A stretch of DNA of 64,000 nucleotides from Hordeum vulgare subsp. vulgare (Eukaryota > Streptophyta > Magnoliopsida > Poales > Poaceae), in NCBI RefSeq assembly GCF_904849725.1, contig NC_058522.1, positions 433,409,529-433,473,528 of the forward strand, read 5' to 3'. The position numbers were made by a program, and so were the translations under genes. Below the pieces are notes generated by a model. It was given only the letters and a program-made list of their open reading frames with translations, made no database searches and had not been told where the DNA came from. Shown piece after piece: positions 22,373 to 34,044 of this stretch (position 1 is its first letter; each line of letters opens with the position of its first letter).

Positions 22373-23409
22373 TCATTTGTTGAGGTTCATCATCAATGAT
22401 AGCATTTTTTGGTCTAGCTCTTGATGATGATCTTGTTCTTGAATGTGATCATGGTGAGGGACGTGTTCTCCTTCTTGATCCTGAACAACTAACATCGTTT
22501 GAGCACTAGGGTTTTGTGGAGGTATGGATGTTGAGTCGACTTGAGGATGAAGGAAACTTCCATCTTCTTCATCATTATCATGAGGTTCTTGCTCCATTGG
22601 AAGAAGGGCACCAACACCAATGGTCAAACTATCTTGAGAGGGATCTTCTTCACCTGCATCACTTAGATCAACTTGCTCCTCATGTGAGCCGTTAAATTCA
22701 TCAAACATCACGCCACAAGTTTCTACAACACATCCATTCAATTTGTTGTAGACTCTATAGGCGTGAGAGTTTGATCCATAACCAACAAATATCCCCTCAA
22801 TTGTTTTGGATTGAAATTTTCCTAATTGTTCCCTTTTGTTGAGGATGAAACACTTCCACCCGAATACACGAAAGTACTTGACATTTGGCTTGTTCCCGGT
22901 TAGGAGCTCATATGGAGTCTTCTCCAATATTGGGTGGAGGAAGAGCCAGTTTGATGCATGGCATGCTGTGTAGACAGCCTCAGCCCAAAAACTATGTCGT
23001 GACTTGTATTCATCCGACATGGACCTTGCCATTTACACAAGTGTACGGTTCTTCCTCTAGTCTACACCATTTTGTTGAGGAGTGTAGGGTGCGGAATATT
23101 GATGCTCAATCCCCTCATCACTAAGAAATTCTTCCAAGCTATAGTTCTTGAACTCGGAGCCATTATCACTTCTTATTGCCAAGATTTCTTTGTCAAACTT
23201 GCGTTGGGATTGCTTGGCAAAATCATCACGTCCTTGGACTTGAGGAAAAACACCCATGCATATCTTGAATAATCATCAACAATGACAAGTCCATACTTTT
23301 TTCCAACCAAGACTATCCCATGACGGAGGCCCAAAAAGATCCACATGAAGGAGCTCCGGAGTCCTTGAAGTAGATACAATATTCTTGGGTGGGTGCTTTG
23401 ATTGATGTT
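22373..23409 (-). pseudogene. pol: Element G integrase core and C-terminus
   Basis: Minus-strand fragments. PELLHVDLFGP near 23340 contains the first Asp, IRSDNGSEFKNY near 23180 the second, and TPQQNGV near 23065 precedes the Glu region, which is damaged near 23040. SFWAEAVYTACHASNWLFL, KTPYELLTGNKPNVKYFRVFG and a long acidic, His-rich tail (HHDHIQEQDHHQELDQ) follow to 22373. The gene is cut at 23409 by element C and resumes at 32278. ATGTT at 23405-23409 and 32278-32282 is the duplication. Confidence 0.88.
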
Positions 23410-24934
23410 TGATGACCCACAAGTACAGGGGATCAAACATAGTCCTTTCGATAAGTAAGAGTGTCGAACCCAACGAGGAGCAGAAGGATCTGACAAGTGG
23501 TTTTCAGCAAGGTAAAATCTGCAAGCACTGAAATTATCGGTAACAAGTGATTTTGTGGTGAGATGATTCGTAGCAAGCAACAAGTAACAAAAGTAGAAAC
23601 GATGCAACAAAGTGGCCCAATCCCTTTTGTAGCAAGGGACAAGCCTGGACAAAGTCTTATAGGAGGAAAAACGCTCCCGAGGACACACGGGAATTTCTGT
23701 CATGCTAGTTTTCATCATGTTCATATGATTCGCGTTCGTTACTTTGATAGTTTGATATGTGGGTGGACCGACCCTTGGGTACTGCCCTTACTTGGACAAG
23801 CATCCCACTTATGATTAACCCCTCTCGCAGGCATCCGCAACTACGAAAGAAGAATTAAGACAAAGTCTAACCATAGCATTAAACTAGTGGATCCAAATCA
23901 GCCCCTTACGAAGCAACGCATAAACTAGGGTTTAAGCTTGTGTCACTCTAGCAACCCATAATCTACTTACTACTTCCCAATGCCTTCCTCTAGGCCCAAA
24001 TAATGGTGAAGTGTTATGTAGTCGACGTTCACATAACACCACTAGAGGAAAAACAACATACAACACATCAAAATATCGAACGAATACCAAATTCACATGA
24101 CTATTATTAGCATGACTTATCCCATGTCCTCAGGAACAAAAGTAACTACTCACAAAGCATAACCATATTCATGACCAGAGAGGTAATGAGTAGCATCAAG
24201 GATCTGAACATAAACTCTTCCACCAAGTAATCCAACTAGCATCAACTACAAAGAGTAAATAACACTACTAGCAACCTTACAAGTACCAATCAGAGTCGAG
24301 AGACAGAGATTGGTTACAAGAGATGAATTAGGGTTTGGAGATGAGATGGTGCTGATGAAGATGTTGATGGTGATGAGTCCCCTCCGATGAGAGGAGTGTT
24401 GGTGATGACGATGGCGACGATTTCACCCTCCGGTAGGGAAGTTTCCCCGGCAGGATCGTCCTGCCGGAGCTCTAGATTGGTTCTGCTCAAGTTCTGCCTC
24501 GCGGCGGCGGCGAATCCTCGAAAAAGCCTCCTCCTGATTTTTTCCCGGACGAAACCCTTCATATAGCAGAAGACGGGGGCCAGAGGGCCAGCTGGGTGCC
24601 CACAAGCCCCCTAGGCGCGGCCAGGGGAGGTGGCCGCGCCTAGCAGGCTTGTGGCCACCTGCTCGCGCCCCTCTGGCACTTCTTCGGCCCAGTATTTTTT
24701 GTAAATCCGTAAAAAAATCCTCGTTGATTTTTACGGCGTTTGGAGTTGCGCAGAATAGGTATCTCAAACTTGCTCCAATTTCAGGCCAGAATTTCAGCTG
24801 CCGACATTCTCCCTCTTCAAGTAAACCTTGCAAAATAAGAGAGAAACGGCATAAGTATTGTATCGTGAAGTGAAATAACAGCCCAAAAAGCAATAAATAT
24901 CAACATGAAAGCATGATGCAAAATGGACGTATCA
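23410..24934 (-). repeat. 3' LTR of element C
   Basis: On the plus strand it starts TGATGACCCACAAG and ends GGACGTATCA. Read on the minus strand it starts TGATACGTCC like A's LTR. The TATA-like TATATGAAG lies at about 24557-24565 (minus), next to the palindrome. Confidence 0.94.
24579..24677 (-). promoter_or_regulatory. Palindrome in the 3' LTR of element C
   Basis: Outer arms GCCAGAGG (24579-24586) and CCTCTGGC (24670-24677). Inner CCACAAGCC with GGCTTGTGG, and TAGGCGCGG (24612-24620) with CCGCGCCTA (24634-24642). The inner arms differ from A's but pair perfectly. The 5' LTR copy lies at about 31925-32020. Confidence 0.8.
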
Positions 24935-24948
24935 ACTCCCCCAAGCTT
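24935..24948 (-). other. Polypurine tract of element C
   Basis: On the minus strand AAGCTTGGGGGAGT, directly before the 3' LTR, identical to A's tract. Confidence 0.92.
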
Positions 24949-26424
24949 AGACCTCGTTTGTGCTCAAGGGAAAGCCTAGCTCAATAAATATGACCACATG
25001 TTTAGGGAGAGAGGTGTCGACAAAACAAGATACGAACATGGATGCATCATGATCATGATCAGAACAACAATACCAACATATAATCTCTCATGCTAAAGTG
25101 ACAATTCGTTCACAAAGTAAAGCATGGATCAAGAACCTTACCGAGAAGTAACAACCGATAACCTTTAGTCATTGAAGCAATTGCAATTTATCACATCATC
25201 AGAAAGAGTCAAATGAGAGCTTGTAAAGCAAATCCACATACTCAATCATCCTTTCGTTCTCTACAATTGCTACAACTCACGTGGTACTCATGAGATCAAA
25301 GTTTCAGCCGGACACAGAGAAAGATAGGGGCTTTTAGTTTTGCCTCCCAACTGCTTACCTCAAGGGCAATGTCAACAATAATAATTCATGAATGCTTACC
25401 TCCAAGTTGACATATGAATATAGATCTTTCCCTAGCACATGACGGTAGCCAAGATAAAGGCGAAACAAGGAATTGGTGAAGATCACCATGACTCTTTCAA
25501 GGGCAAAAAGTAAAGGTACAAGATAGGCCCTTCGCAGAGGGAAGTAGAGGTTGTCATGCGCTTTTGAGGTTTGGATGCGTGCCCTCTTAGTGCGGATGAA
25601 TGTCACTTTATATTGCCTCCTGTGATAAAGAACTTTATTATGCAGTCTGTCGCTTTTTTGTCTTCATCATCACACGTTCGTACAAAGCTTATTTTCCACA
25701 CACTAATAGATCATACATATTAGGGAGAAATTTTTATTGCTTGCACCGATGACAACTTACTTGAGGGATCTTATTCAATCCATAGGTAGGTATGGTGGAC
25801 TCTCATGGCAAAACTAGGTTGAAGGTTTATGGACGCACAAGTAGTATCTCTACTTGGTGCATGAGTTTTGGCTAATATGAGGTGGAAGCAATCGTCACAT
25901 GCTAAGGGATCTCTAATCATAGAACATTGTTCGGAACCAAGCAAACACAATTCATTATGTTGTCTTCCTTGGCCAACATCTACTCCTACGCATGCAATAG
26001 TTTAGTGAGTATTCACAATCATAGATGGTGTCAAAGATGATATATTTATATGTGAACCTCTCCTTCCTTATCACTTCCTATTAATTGCAACAATGACCAA
26101 GGTCTAAGTTTGTCTACCCTCAACAAGTTTCAATCAACATTCTTTTTATATGTGAAGCCATCACTTCTCGTAAGATTATTACATGATCTTTCATGCTTTT
26201 GTTCTTTTCTCAATCTATTGATCATGGCAAGAGGCAAAGCCCTCAACTAAGACACTCTTTATCATATGCCTCACGAGCTTGAATACATAGGTGGTGACAC
26301 AAAGCAAAACTCAAGACTAAAACACTAAGACTTTTAATCTACTAGAGGAAAAGAAAACTGAAAAGGAACAAACTAAAACAAAGGTAAAGGCAAAAATAAG
26401 TGATGGTGATACGATACCGGGGCA
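24949..26424 (-). other. Non-coding 3' region of element C
   Basis: 1.48 kb, collinear with 16029-17505 of A, no supported gene. The conserved hairpin block (AGGCCCTTCGCAGAGGGAAG on the plus strand) is at about 25525-25544. Confidence 0.7.
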
Positions 26425-26438
26425 ACTCCCCCAAGCTT
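26425..26438 (-). other. Internal polypurine-tract copy in element C
   Basis: AAGCTTGGGGGAGT on the minus strand, 1490 bases from the LTR-adjacent copy; in element A the spacing is 1491. Confidence 0.8.
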
Positions 26439-26471
26439 GGCACAAGCCAAGGGGATTGCCCATACCCATGT

Positions 26472-26886
26472 TTAGTTGTCTCCTTTGGAGGTGATGGTGG
26501 TGGATTTGCTGCAACCTTTGATTCCAAGAGGGCCATCAATCTTTGATTCATACCTTGGAGATCTGTGATATTTTTCTCCAGCAAAACAACTTCACGAGTG
26601 AGATAAGTATTGCGAGCACGAGTTGTTTCACAAAACCTCAAGAGTTCACTTAAGGATGGAAATAGTAGGTGGAGGTAGGGTTGGAGGAAATCCACTTCAT
26701 CAACTTCTTCCTTGTTGAACACATATTGCACTTCATCCCATGCCTGACTCTTCTCCTTAGTTTTGCCCTTGGTTTCTTTAGGTAGCCTTTCCTTAGCCTC
26801 CATGACCTCCATCGTTTTTAGATCAGCATGTACTTCTCCATAGACTTGAGGGAGATTGTTCTCCCCACAGATTCCTGGGACGACAT
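26472..26886 (-). pseudogene. Env-position gene of element C, frame-shifted
   Basis: A candidate ATG (26886-26884) follows an acceptor-like CTGCCGCAG by exactly 12 bases, as in element A. That frame closes after about 22 codons. The rest reads in another frame as a charged protein (ETKGKTKEKSQAWDEVQYV, then LTREVVLLEKNITDLQGMN, a probable coiled coil) ending PPPSPPKE. The ending and the general character match element A's 15463-15981, but the middle is diverged. Function unknown; no membrane segment in the gene itself. Confidence 0.65.
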
Positions 26887-26898
26887 CTTGCTCTAAAT

Positions 26899-27160
26899 CT
26901 GCGGCAGAAAACAGACTCAAAACGAAACAGAGGAAATCTGCGTGATACGAGGGTCAGACCTTTCACGAGAATATATATTGATTTTTCCCAGACCAGAAGG
27001 AGTTCTCCGCACAAAAACGGAGTCCGGGAGGCACACGAGGTGGCCACAAGCCCCCCAGGCGCGGACAGGGGGTGGGCCCGCGCCTGGCAGGCTTGTCGCT
27101 TCCTCGCGCGCTTTCCGGACTACTTCCAATTTTTCTATTTTTTCAAATACTCCAAAACGG
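26899..27160 (-). promoter_or_regulatory. Internal U3-like segment of element C with palindrome, TATA and acceptor
   Basis: On the minus strand: GAGTATTTGAAAAAATAG, then the 101-bp palindrome at 27021-27121 (outer arms 27021-27040 and 27102-27121; inner CAGGCGCGG with CCGCGCCTG), then GGGAAAAATCA and TATATATT (26971-26979), then TTTTCTGCCGCAG ending at 26899. The order and spacing copy element A's 15186-15450. Promoter and splicing roles are inferred. Confidence 0.6.
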
Positions 27161-27170
27161 AGAAAAATTC

Positions 27171-28364
27171 CTACTGGAAAAGTTTTGGAGTATGTTTTCT
27201 TACCGAGTCACATACCTCTTTGTTTTCGGAGTCTGAAATAGGATGATAAATGTCCCTTAGGTATTCTTCCGGAGTTATGGTATTGATAATATTGCTTTCA
27301 ACATTTATGGGAGTACCTGAGATATAATGCTTGATTCTCTGCCCATTTACAACTCTCGGACAATTACCTTCTGTGTTGTTGATCTTGATAGCACCGGAAC
27401 GATATACTTCCTCGGCAATATAGGGACCTTCCCATTTGGAGAGAAGCTTGCGTGCAAAAAATCTTAAACGAGAATTATATAGCAAGACATAATCACCTAC
27501 ATTGAACTCACGCTTTTGTTTCCTCTTATCATGCCACCTCTTAACCTTCTCTTTGAACAACTTGGCATTCTCATATGCCTGAGTTCTCCACTCATCAAGC
27601 GGGCTAATGTCAAATAACCTCTTCTCACCGGCAAGTTTGAAATCAAAGTTGAGCTCTTTGATTGCCCAATAAGCTTTATGCTCTAGCCCAAGAGGTAAAT
27701 GACATACTTTACCGTACACCATTTTGTACGGAGACATGCCTATGGGTTTCTTATAGGCAGTTCTATAAGCCCACAGTGCAGCATCGAGCTTCTTAGACCA
27801 ATTCTTTCTAGTCCTGTTGACAGTCTTTTGCAGAATTAATTTAATCTCTCTGTTGCTTAGCTCTACTTGACCACTGGACTGAGGGTGATAGGGAGACGCA
27901 ATTCTATGGTTGACATCATACTTAGCAAGTGTTTTATAGAAAGCACCATGAATGAAAAGTGAACCACCGTCGGTCATCAGATATCTAAGGACTCCAAATC
28001 TAGGGAAGATAACTTCTTTAAGCATCCTAATAGATGTGTTGTGATCAGCACTACTAGTGGGGATAGCTTCTACCCACTTAGTGACGTAATCAACAACAAC
28101 TAAGATGTGAGTATACCCGTTGGATTTTGGAAAAGGTCCCATATAATCAAAGCCCCAAACATCAAATGCTTCAATGACAAGTGAATAGTTCATAGGCATT
28201 TCCCGATGTTTACCGATATTACCTACTCTTTGACATTCCTCACAAGACAAGACAAAATTACGTACATCCTTGAAGAGAGTGGGCCAATAGAAACCTGATT
28301 GCAATACCTTGTGTGCAGTTCTATCTCCCGCATGGTGTCCTCCGTAGGCCTCGGAGTGACACTT
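27171..28364 (-). pseudogene. pol: Element C integrase
   Basis: A frame open for 377 codons from about 28304 to 27171, with upstream sequence to 28364 in the same frame after TAG 28365-28367. Zinc domain: CHSEAYGGHHAGDRTAHK to LSCEECQRVGN. Catalytic core: [41 protein letters not shown]-terminal region: FNVGDYVLLYNSRLRFFARK, ending TPKLFQ. The enzyme joins element cDNA to host DNA. It is the best-preserved integrase in the window; the only defect seen is the TAG at its N-terminal border. Confidence 0.92.
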
Positions 28365-30655
28365 CTACAGGATTTGTCCCTGTTCATGTTCAGGTACACA
28401 ACGTCTAATAACACCATCTACTCCTTCCTTATAAAGGTGAGGATCATCTAAAAAGTAATGTCTCAAGTCAAAGAAGAATTTCATCTTTTGCTCGTATGTG
28501 AAACTAGGTGGTATATATTTGGCAATGATATAGTTTGCATAATCAGCATACCACGGTGCACTACGTGAAGTATCGATGACATTCAATTGCTCACCGGGAA
28601 AGCTATCATCAATAGGTTGTGGGTCATCAAGAACGTTCTCCAACCTAGACAAGTTATCTGCTACGGGGTTATCAGCACCCTTTCCGTCGACAACATGTAA
28701 ATCAATTTTTGTAGCAAGAGAACCCATCTGATAAGTCTATGTTTAGCGTCCTTCTTCTCCATGAGGTACTTAATAGCAGCATGATCAGTGTGAATAGTGA
28801 CTTTGGAATCAACTATGTAAGACCTGAACTTTTCACATGCAAACACGACTGCTAAAAACTCCTTTTCCGTAGTGGCATAGTTTCTTTGGGCACTGTCTAG
28901 AGTTTTACTAGCATAGTGAATAACATTCAACTTCTTGTCAACTCTTTGCCCTAGGACAGCACCAACAGCATAATCACTAGCATCACACATGATTTCAAAA
29001 GGTAAGTTCCAATCAGGTGGTTGAACAATAGGTGCGGTTATCAAAGCCCTCTTAAGTATTTCGAAAGCTTCCTCACAATCATCGTCAAAGACAAAAGGAA
29101 TATCCTTTTGCAAGAGATTGGTAAGAGGCCTAGAAATCTTAGAGAAGTCTTTAATGAACCTTCTATAGAAACCAGCATGACCAAGGGAACTTCTTATTCC
29201 TTTGATATCTGTGGGGTATGGCATTTTCTCGATCGCATCAACCTTAGCCTTATCAACTTCAATACCTCTTTTAGAAATTTTATGTCCTAAGACGATGCCT
29301 TCATTAACCATAAAGTGGCACTTCTCCCAATTCAAGACAAGATTGGTGTCTTTACATCTCTGCAAGACTCGATCAAGGTTGCTGAGGCAATCATCAAAGG
29401 AAGACCCGTAAACAGAGAAGTCATCCATGAAAACCTCGACAATCTTTTCACAAAAGTCAGAGAATATAGCCATCATACATCTTTGAAAGGTGGTAGGTGC
29501 ATTACATAAGCCAAAAGGCATACATCTATAAGCAAAGGTACCGAAAGGGAAGGTGAAAGTGGTTTTCTCCTGATCAGATTGTGCAACTGGTATTTGGGAG
29601 AAACCAGAATAACCGTCTAGAAAGCAGAAGTGTGTGTGTTTAGACAGTCTTTCTAGCATTTGGTCGATAAAAGGCAGAGGGTAATGATCTTTCCTAGTGG
29701 CTTTATTCAATTTCCTAAAATCGATCACCATCCTGTAGCCAGTAATAACTCTGTGTGGGATCAATTCATCCTTATCATTAGGGACAACGGTAATGCCTCC
29801 CTTCTTAGGGACGCAATGCACCGGACTTACCCAATCACTATGAGCAACATGATAGATAATACCCGCTTCCAGGAGCTTTAGTATTTCTTTTCTTACTACC
29901 TCTTTCATCTTAGGATTTAATCTCCTTTGATGATGAGCAACTGGTTTGAAATCAGGATCAATTTTAATCTTGTGCTGGCATAGAGTGGGACTAATGCCCT
30001 TAAGATCATCAAGAGTATATCCAATAGCAGCACGGTGCTTGCTCAGAGTTTTTAATAACTTCTTTTCTTCATGCTCTGAGAGGCTACCACTAATAATAAC
30101 AGGATATATCTCTTTTTCATCAAGATAAGCATACTTAAGAGTATCATGCAACTGTTTAAGCTCGAACACAGGATCACCCTTTGGTGGGGGAGGATCCCCA
30201 AGCAATTCAACATGCAAGTTATTCTTAAGAATAGGATATTGTTCTAAGACAACTCTATCTATCTCATCCCTTTCATCCATATGCATATCATTTTCATGCT
30301 CGAGCAAGTATTGCTCTAAGGGATCAGTAGGAGGCACGACAATAGAAGCTAAGGCAATAGTTTCATCCTTATTAGGCAACTCTTTTTCATGAGGTTGTCT
30401 ACCAAACTTGGAGAAATTGAACTCATGTGACACACCTTCAAAGCCAACAGTGACAGTTTGCTTCTCACGGTCAATATGAGCATTGACGGTATTGAGAAAA
30501 GGTCTGCCAAATATGATGGGACAAAAGCTATCTTGTGCGGTAGCAAGAACGAGGAAATTAGCAGGATACTTCGTTTTACCACACAATATTTCAACATCCC
30601 TAACAATTTGCCACAGGGCAGATAGTCTCTCTATTGGCAAGCTGAATAGTGACAA
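28365..30655 (-). pseudogene. pol: Element C protease end, reverse transcriptase and RNase H
   Basis: One frame of 664 codons (30655-28661) carries the protease C-terminus ([31 protein letters not shown]), then RT ([41 protein letters not shown] at 29420-29431), then RNase H ([32 protein letters not shown]). A frameshift near 28700-28727 moves the connection domain ([31 protein letters not shown]) to another frame, which ends at TAG 28365-28367. The active-site Asp motif of the protease is absent because the deletion removed it. The pol part is thus one frameshift and one stop from open. Confidence 0.93.
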
Positions 30656-30753
30656 GTGACAATAAATTTCAGCATACTATATGAATGTTTCCTTACCAAG
30701 TCCCACTTACCAAAGGCGCTTCACTCCCCGGCAATGGCGCCAGAAAAGAGTCT
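30656..30753 (-). other. Element C leader with tRNA-Asp primer site and gag deletion junction
   Basis: On the minus strand the LTR is followed after 11 bases by TGGCGCCATTGCCGGGGA (30742-30725), complementary to tRNA-Asp. The leader matches A's up to TTGTCACTTGTCACTAT and then jumps to sequence equal to A's near 11710. That junction (about 30645-30660) marks the loss of gag. Confidence 0.85.
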
Positions 30754-32277
30754 TGATGACCCACAAGTATAGGGGATCAATCATAGTCCTTTCAATAAGT
30801 AAGAGTGTCGAACCCAACGAGGAGCAGAAGGATCTGACAAGTGGTTTTCAGCAAGGTAAAATCTGCAAGCACTGAAATTATCGGTAACAAGTGATTGTGT
30901 GGTGAGATGATTCATAGAAAGAAACAAGTAACAAAAGTAGCAACGGTGCAGCAAAGTGGCCCAATCCCTTTTGTAGCAAGGGACAAGCCTGGACAAAGTC
31001 TTTTAGGAGGAAAAACGCTCCTGAGGACACACGAGAATTTCTGTCATGCTAGTTTTCATCATGTTCATATGATTCACGTTCGTTACTTTGATAGTTTGAT
31101 ATGTGGGTGGACCGACGCTTGGGTACTGCCCTTACTTGGACAAGCATCCCACTTATGATTAACCCCTATCGCAAGCATCCGCAACTACGAAAGAAGAATT
31201 AAGACAAAGTCTAACCATAGCATTAAACTAGTGGATCCAAATAAGCCCCTTAAGAAGCAACACATAAACTAGGGATTAAGCTTCTGTCACTCTAGCAACC
31301 CATCATCTACTTACTACTTCCCAATGCCTTCCTCTAGGCCCAAATAATGGTCAAGTGTTATGTAGTCAACATTCACATAACACCACTAGAGGAAAAACAA
31401 CATACATCACATCAAAATATCGAACGAATTCCAAATTCACATGACTATTATTAGCATGACTTATCCCATGTCCTCAGGAACAAAAGTAACTACTCACAAA
31501 GCATAATCATATTAATGACCAGAGAGGTAATGAGTAGCATCAAGGATCTGAACATAAACTCTTCCACCAAGTAGTCCAACTAGCATCAACTACAAAGAGT
31601 AATTAACACTACTATCAACCTTACAAGTACCAATCGGAGTCGGGAGACAGAGATTGGTTACAAGATATGAACTAGGGTTTGGAGATGAGATGGTGCTGAT
31701 GAAGATGTTGATGGTGATGAGTCCCCTCCGATGAGAGGAGTGTTGGTGATGACGATGGCGATGATTTCCCCCTCCGGGAGGGAAGTTTCCCCGACAGGAT
31801 CGTCCTGCCGGAGCTCTAGATTGGTTCTGCTCAAGTTCCGCCTCGTGGCGGCGGCGAATCCTCGAAAAATCCTCATCCTGATTTTTTTCCCAGACGAAAC
31901 CCTTCATATAGCAGAAGAGGGAGGGCAGAGGGCCAGCTGGGTGCCCACAAGCCCCCTAGGCGCGGACAGGGGGTGGCCGTGCCTAGCGGGCTTGTGGCCA
32001 GCTGCTGGCGCCCCTGTGGCACTTTTTGGCCTAGTATTTCTTATAAATTTGGAAAAAAATTCCTCGTTGATTTTTAGGGCGTTTGGAGTTGCGCAGAATA
32101 GGTATTTCAAACTTGCTCCAATTTCAGGCCAGAATTCCAGCTGCCGGCATTCTCCCTCTTCAAGTAAACCTTGCAAAATAAGAGAGAAAAGGCATAAGTA
32201 TTGTACCGTGAAGTGAAATAACAGCCCAAAAAGCAATAAATATCAACATGAAAGAATGATGCAAAATGGACGTATCA
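30754..32277 (-). repeat. 5' LTR of element C
   Basis: Pairs with 23410-24934. Ends GGACGTATCA on the plus strand, followed by ATGTT (32278-32282). TATA-like site at about 31903-31912; palindrome 31925-32020. Confidence 0.94.
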
Positions 32278-33004
32278 ATGTTGGTTCCCGGCTATGCATG
32301 CACTACACAATTTCTCAAAAGAGACATTGGTTAGTCCAAGAATGTGATTACCCTTTAAGAGATTTTTAAGATTTCTCATGCCGACATGGGCTAGCCGGCG
32401 ATGCTATAGCCATACCTTGTCTGCCTTGGCCATTAGACAAGTTCCATGGAATGTGCTCTCTTTCGAGAAATCAACCGTGTACAGGTTGCCATCCAACTCT
32501 CCAATAAAAGCCACTTCAAGAGTATCTCTCTTAAAGACTTTCACATCCGTTAGTCCAAATAGTGTATAACCAACGGAAGCCAATTGGCAAACAGAAAGCA
32601 AATGATATTTAAGGGATTGGACAAGCATGACATTTGCAAGAGACATGTCATTTGTGATAGCCACCTTGCCAACCCGAGTACCTGTCCTTTTTATCCTCCA
32701 CCGAACACAATGCTCATAAATGGTTGAATAGCTTCCATGAAATCAAAAATGAATTTGCTATCTCCGGTCATATGGTTGGTGCATCCACTATCGATCACCC
32801 ATTTAACTCTACCAGAGAAAGCAACCTACACACAATTTATGACTTGGTTAGAGGCACCCATTTTGCAATGGGACCTCTAAAGTTAGTCGCAAGGTTCTTA
32901 GGGACCCAAATAGCATAGAACCATAATGCATTACGAGGACCAAAAAATTTAGCATAAACCTCTCCATCCTTTGTTTCACGAAGTACATAGGATGGAGAGA
33001 TGAA
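32278..33004 (-). pseudogene. pol: Element G protease and integrase zinc domain
   Basis: Minus strand. A Copia aspartic protease begins near 32815 with WVIDSGCTNHMTGD (active DSG at 32783-32791). VQSLKYHLLSVCQLASVGY follows, and the zinc domain of integrase reads RLAHVGMRNLKNLLKG ... CSACIAGNQ up to 32278. There element C interrupts and the integrase core resumes at 23409. Frames change at least once between protease and integrase. No gene of another kind is visible in the 32860-33004 stretch. Confidence 0.85.
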
Positions 33005-33856
33005 CTATTTTGGCTTGTTGAGAGTGGGCATGCCCCTACTGGCCTTACCACTCACAACATTACCTTTTTCCTTGTGCCCTTCTCGTACAAATGTTTCTTT
33101 GAGAGGGGTGGTGCACTTGTGAGAAGACGTCTTCTTCTTGCTTGTGCTTGGGTAAAACTCGAGCCGTTCCTTGGCAAACACCTCATTGTGTTGGCTCAAA
33201 ATCTCATTAAGATTCTTTTGTCCTTGCGCACATGTCATGAGTCCTCTCTCAAGTTGTGCCTTTAGAAAACGGTTTTCCTCAAGAATAGATGCTAGGTCAC
33301 CACTAGAGTTAGTAGTACAAGTATCAACATTGATAATAGGCGAGGAGTAAATCTCTGCTAGATTTTCAAGATAAGTAAGTTTGAGCGTCTCAAAGCTCTT
33401 TGTAAGAAGAGTGAGCTTATCTTCCTTAGCCTTGAGGGACATGGATAAGAGCTCACAATCCTTAGAGAGAGAAGCACGAGATTCCACAAGCTTACTTTTA
33501 TCATTCATCAGCTCCTTGCACGAGTTCTTAGCCTTTTCCAAGGAGGCAAGATTGTTAGCATGATTATCAATGTTTGCACCAATTTTTAAGCATAGTTCAT
33601 CATTTTGTGCTTCCTCATATTGGACTTTCCGCTCAAGGATTTTGTTCTTTTCCTTTTCCTCGGTGACGAGGGTTTCGAGTTCCTTAATGGTATTAGTGTG
33701 TTTACTCACCATCTCCATAAGCATACGAAGCATAGTGAGCTTCTTTCCTTTAAGGGAGCACATGAACTTTTTTATTTTAGCAAGCATAGGACCATCTATA
33801 TCGTCATCACCATAGTTATCCTCCGCATCAAGATACTCATCACAAGGAGTAGACAA
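33005..33856 (-). pseudogene. gag: Element G Gag region with long coiled coil
   Basis: An open minus-strand stretch of about 283 codons between the zinc knuckle and protease. It is acidic at the start (DAEDNYGDDDIDGP) and then has roughly 170 residues of heptad-like, Lys/Glu-rich sequence (SKHTNTIKELETLVTEEKEK, NHANNLASLEKAKNSCKEL, SMSLKAKEDKLTLLTKSFE). This predicts a long coiled coil, then a basic tail (TSKKKTSSHKC). SIRE-lineage elements are known for an enlarged Gag with such regions; it may drive particle assembly or contact host proteins. The ATG at 33856 is not the real start; the segment continues Gag. Confidence 0.75.
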
Positions 33857-34044
33857 TAAAAGGGGGGAATTTGAGCATGGAGTTACCTTAACCTTGTCAG
33901 GAGGGTTTTGGTCCTCTCCATCTTATATGAGGGCCTTTGCCATCAAGCACTTATGGGCGTTGCCCTTGTAGTCTTTCATATAGTTGTAGGTGACAACATC
34001 ACTACTCTTGTTGACTAACGTCAATGTGTTTTGTGAATCTTGAT

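Larger units (their letters stand above)
23410..32277 (-). mobile_element. Gypsy LTR retrotransposon C (Athila lineage), gag deleted
   Basis: An 8868-bp minus-strand element with LTRs of 1525 and 1524 bp and a perfect ATGTT duplication. It is the same family as A, with LTRs collinear with A's, but a different subfamily judging by its palindrome arms. The leader after the primer site runs straight into the end of the protease, so gag and the start of protease, about 1.3 kb compared with A, are missing. RT, RNase H and integrase are nearly open. LTR divergence by eye is about 4-5 percent, older than A and I. Inserted in the integrase of element G. Confidence 0.95.

Noticed and set aside
28365..28367. 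Amber stop in C's pol as a programmed readthrough site
   Set aside because: Element A has a sense codon at the same place, and C has a frameshift nearby; simple decay explains it.
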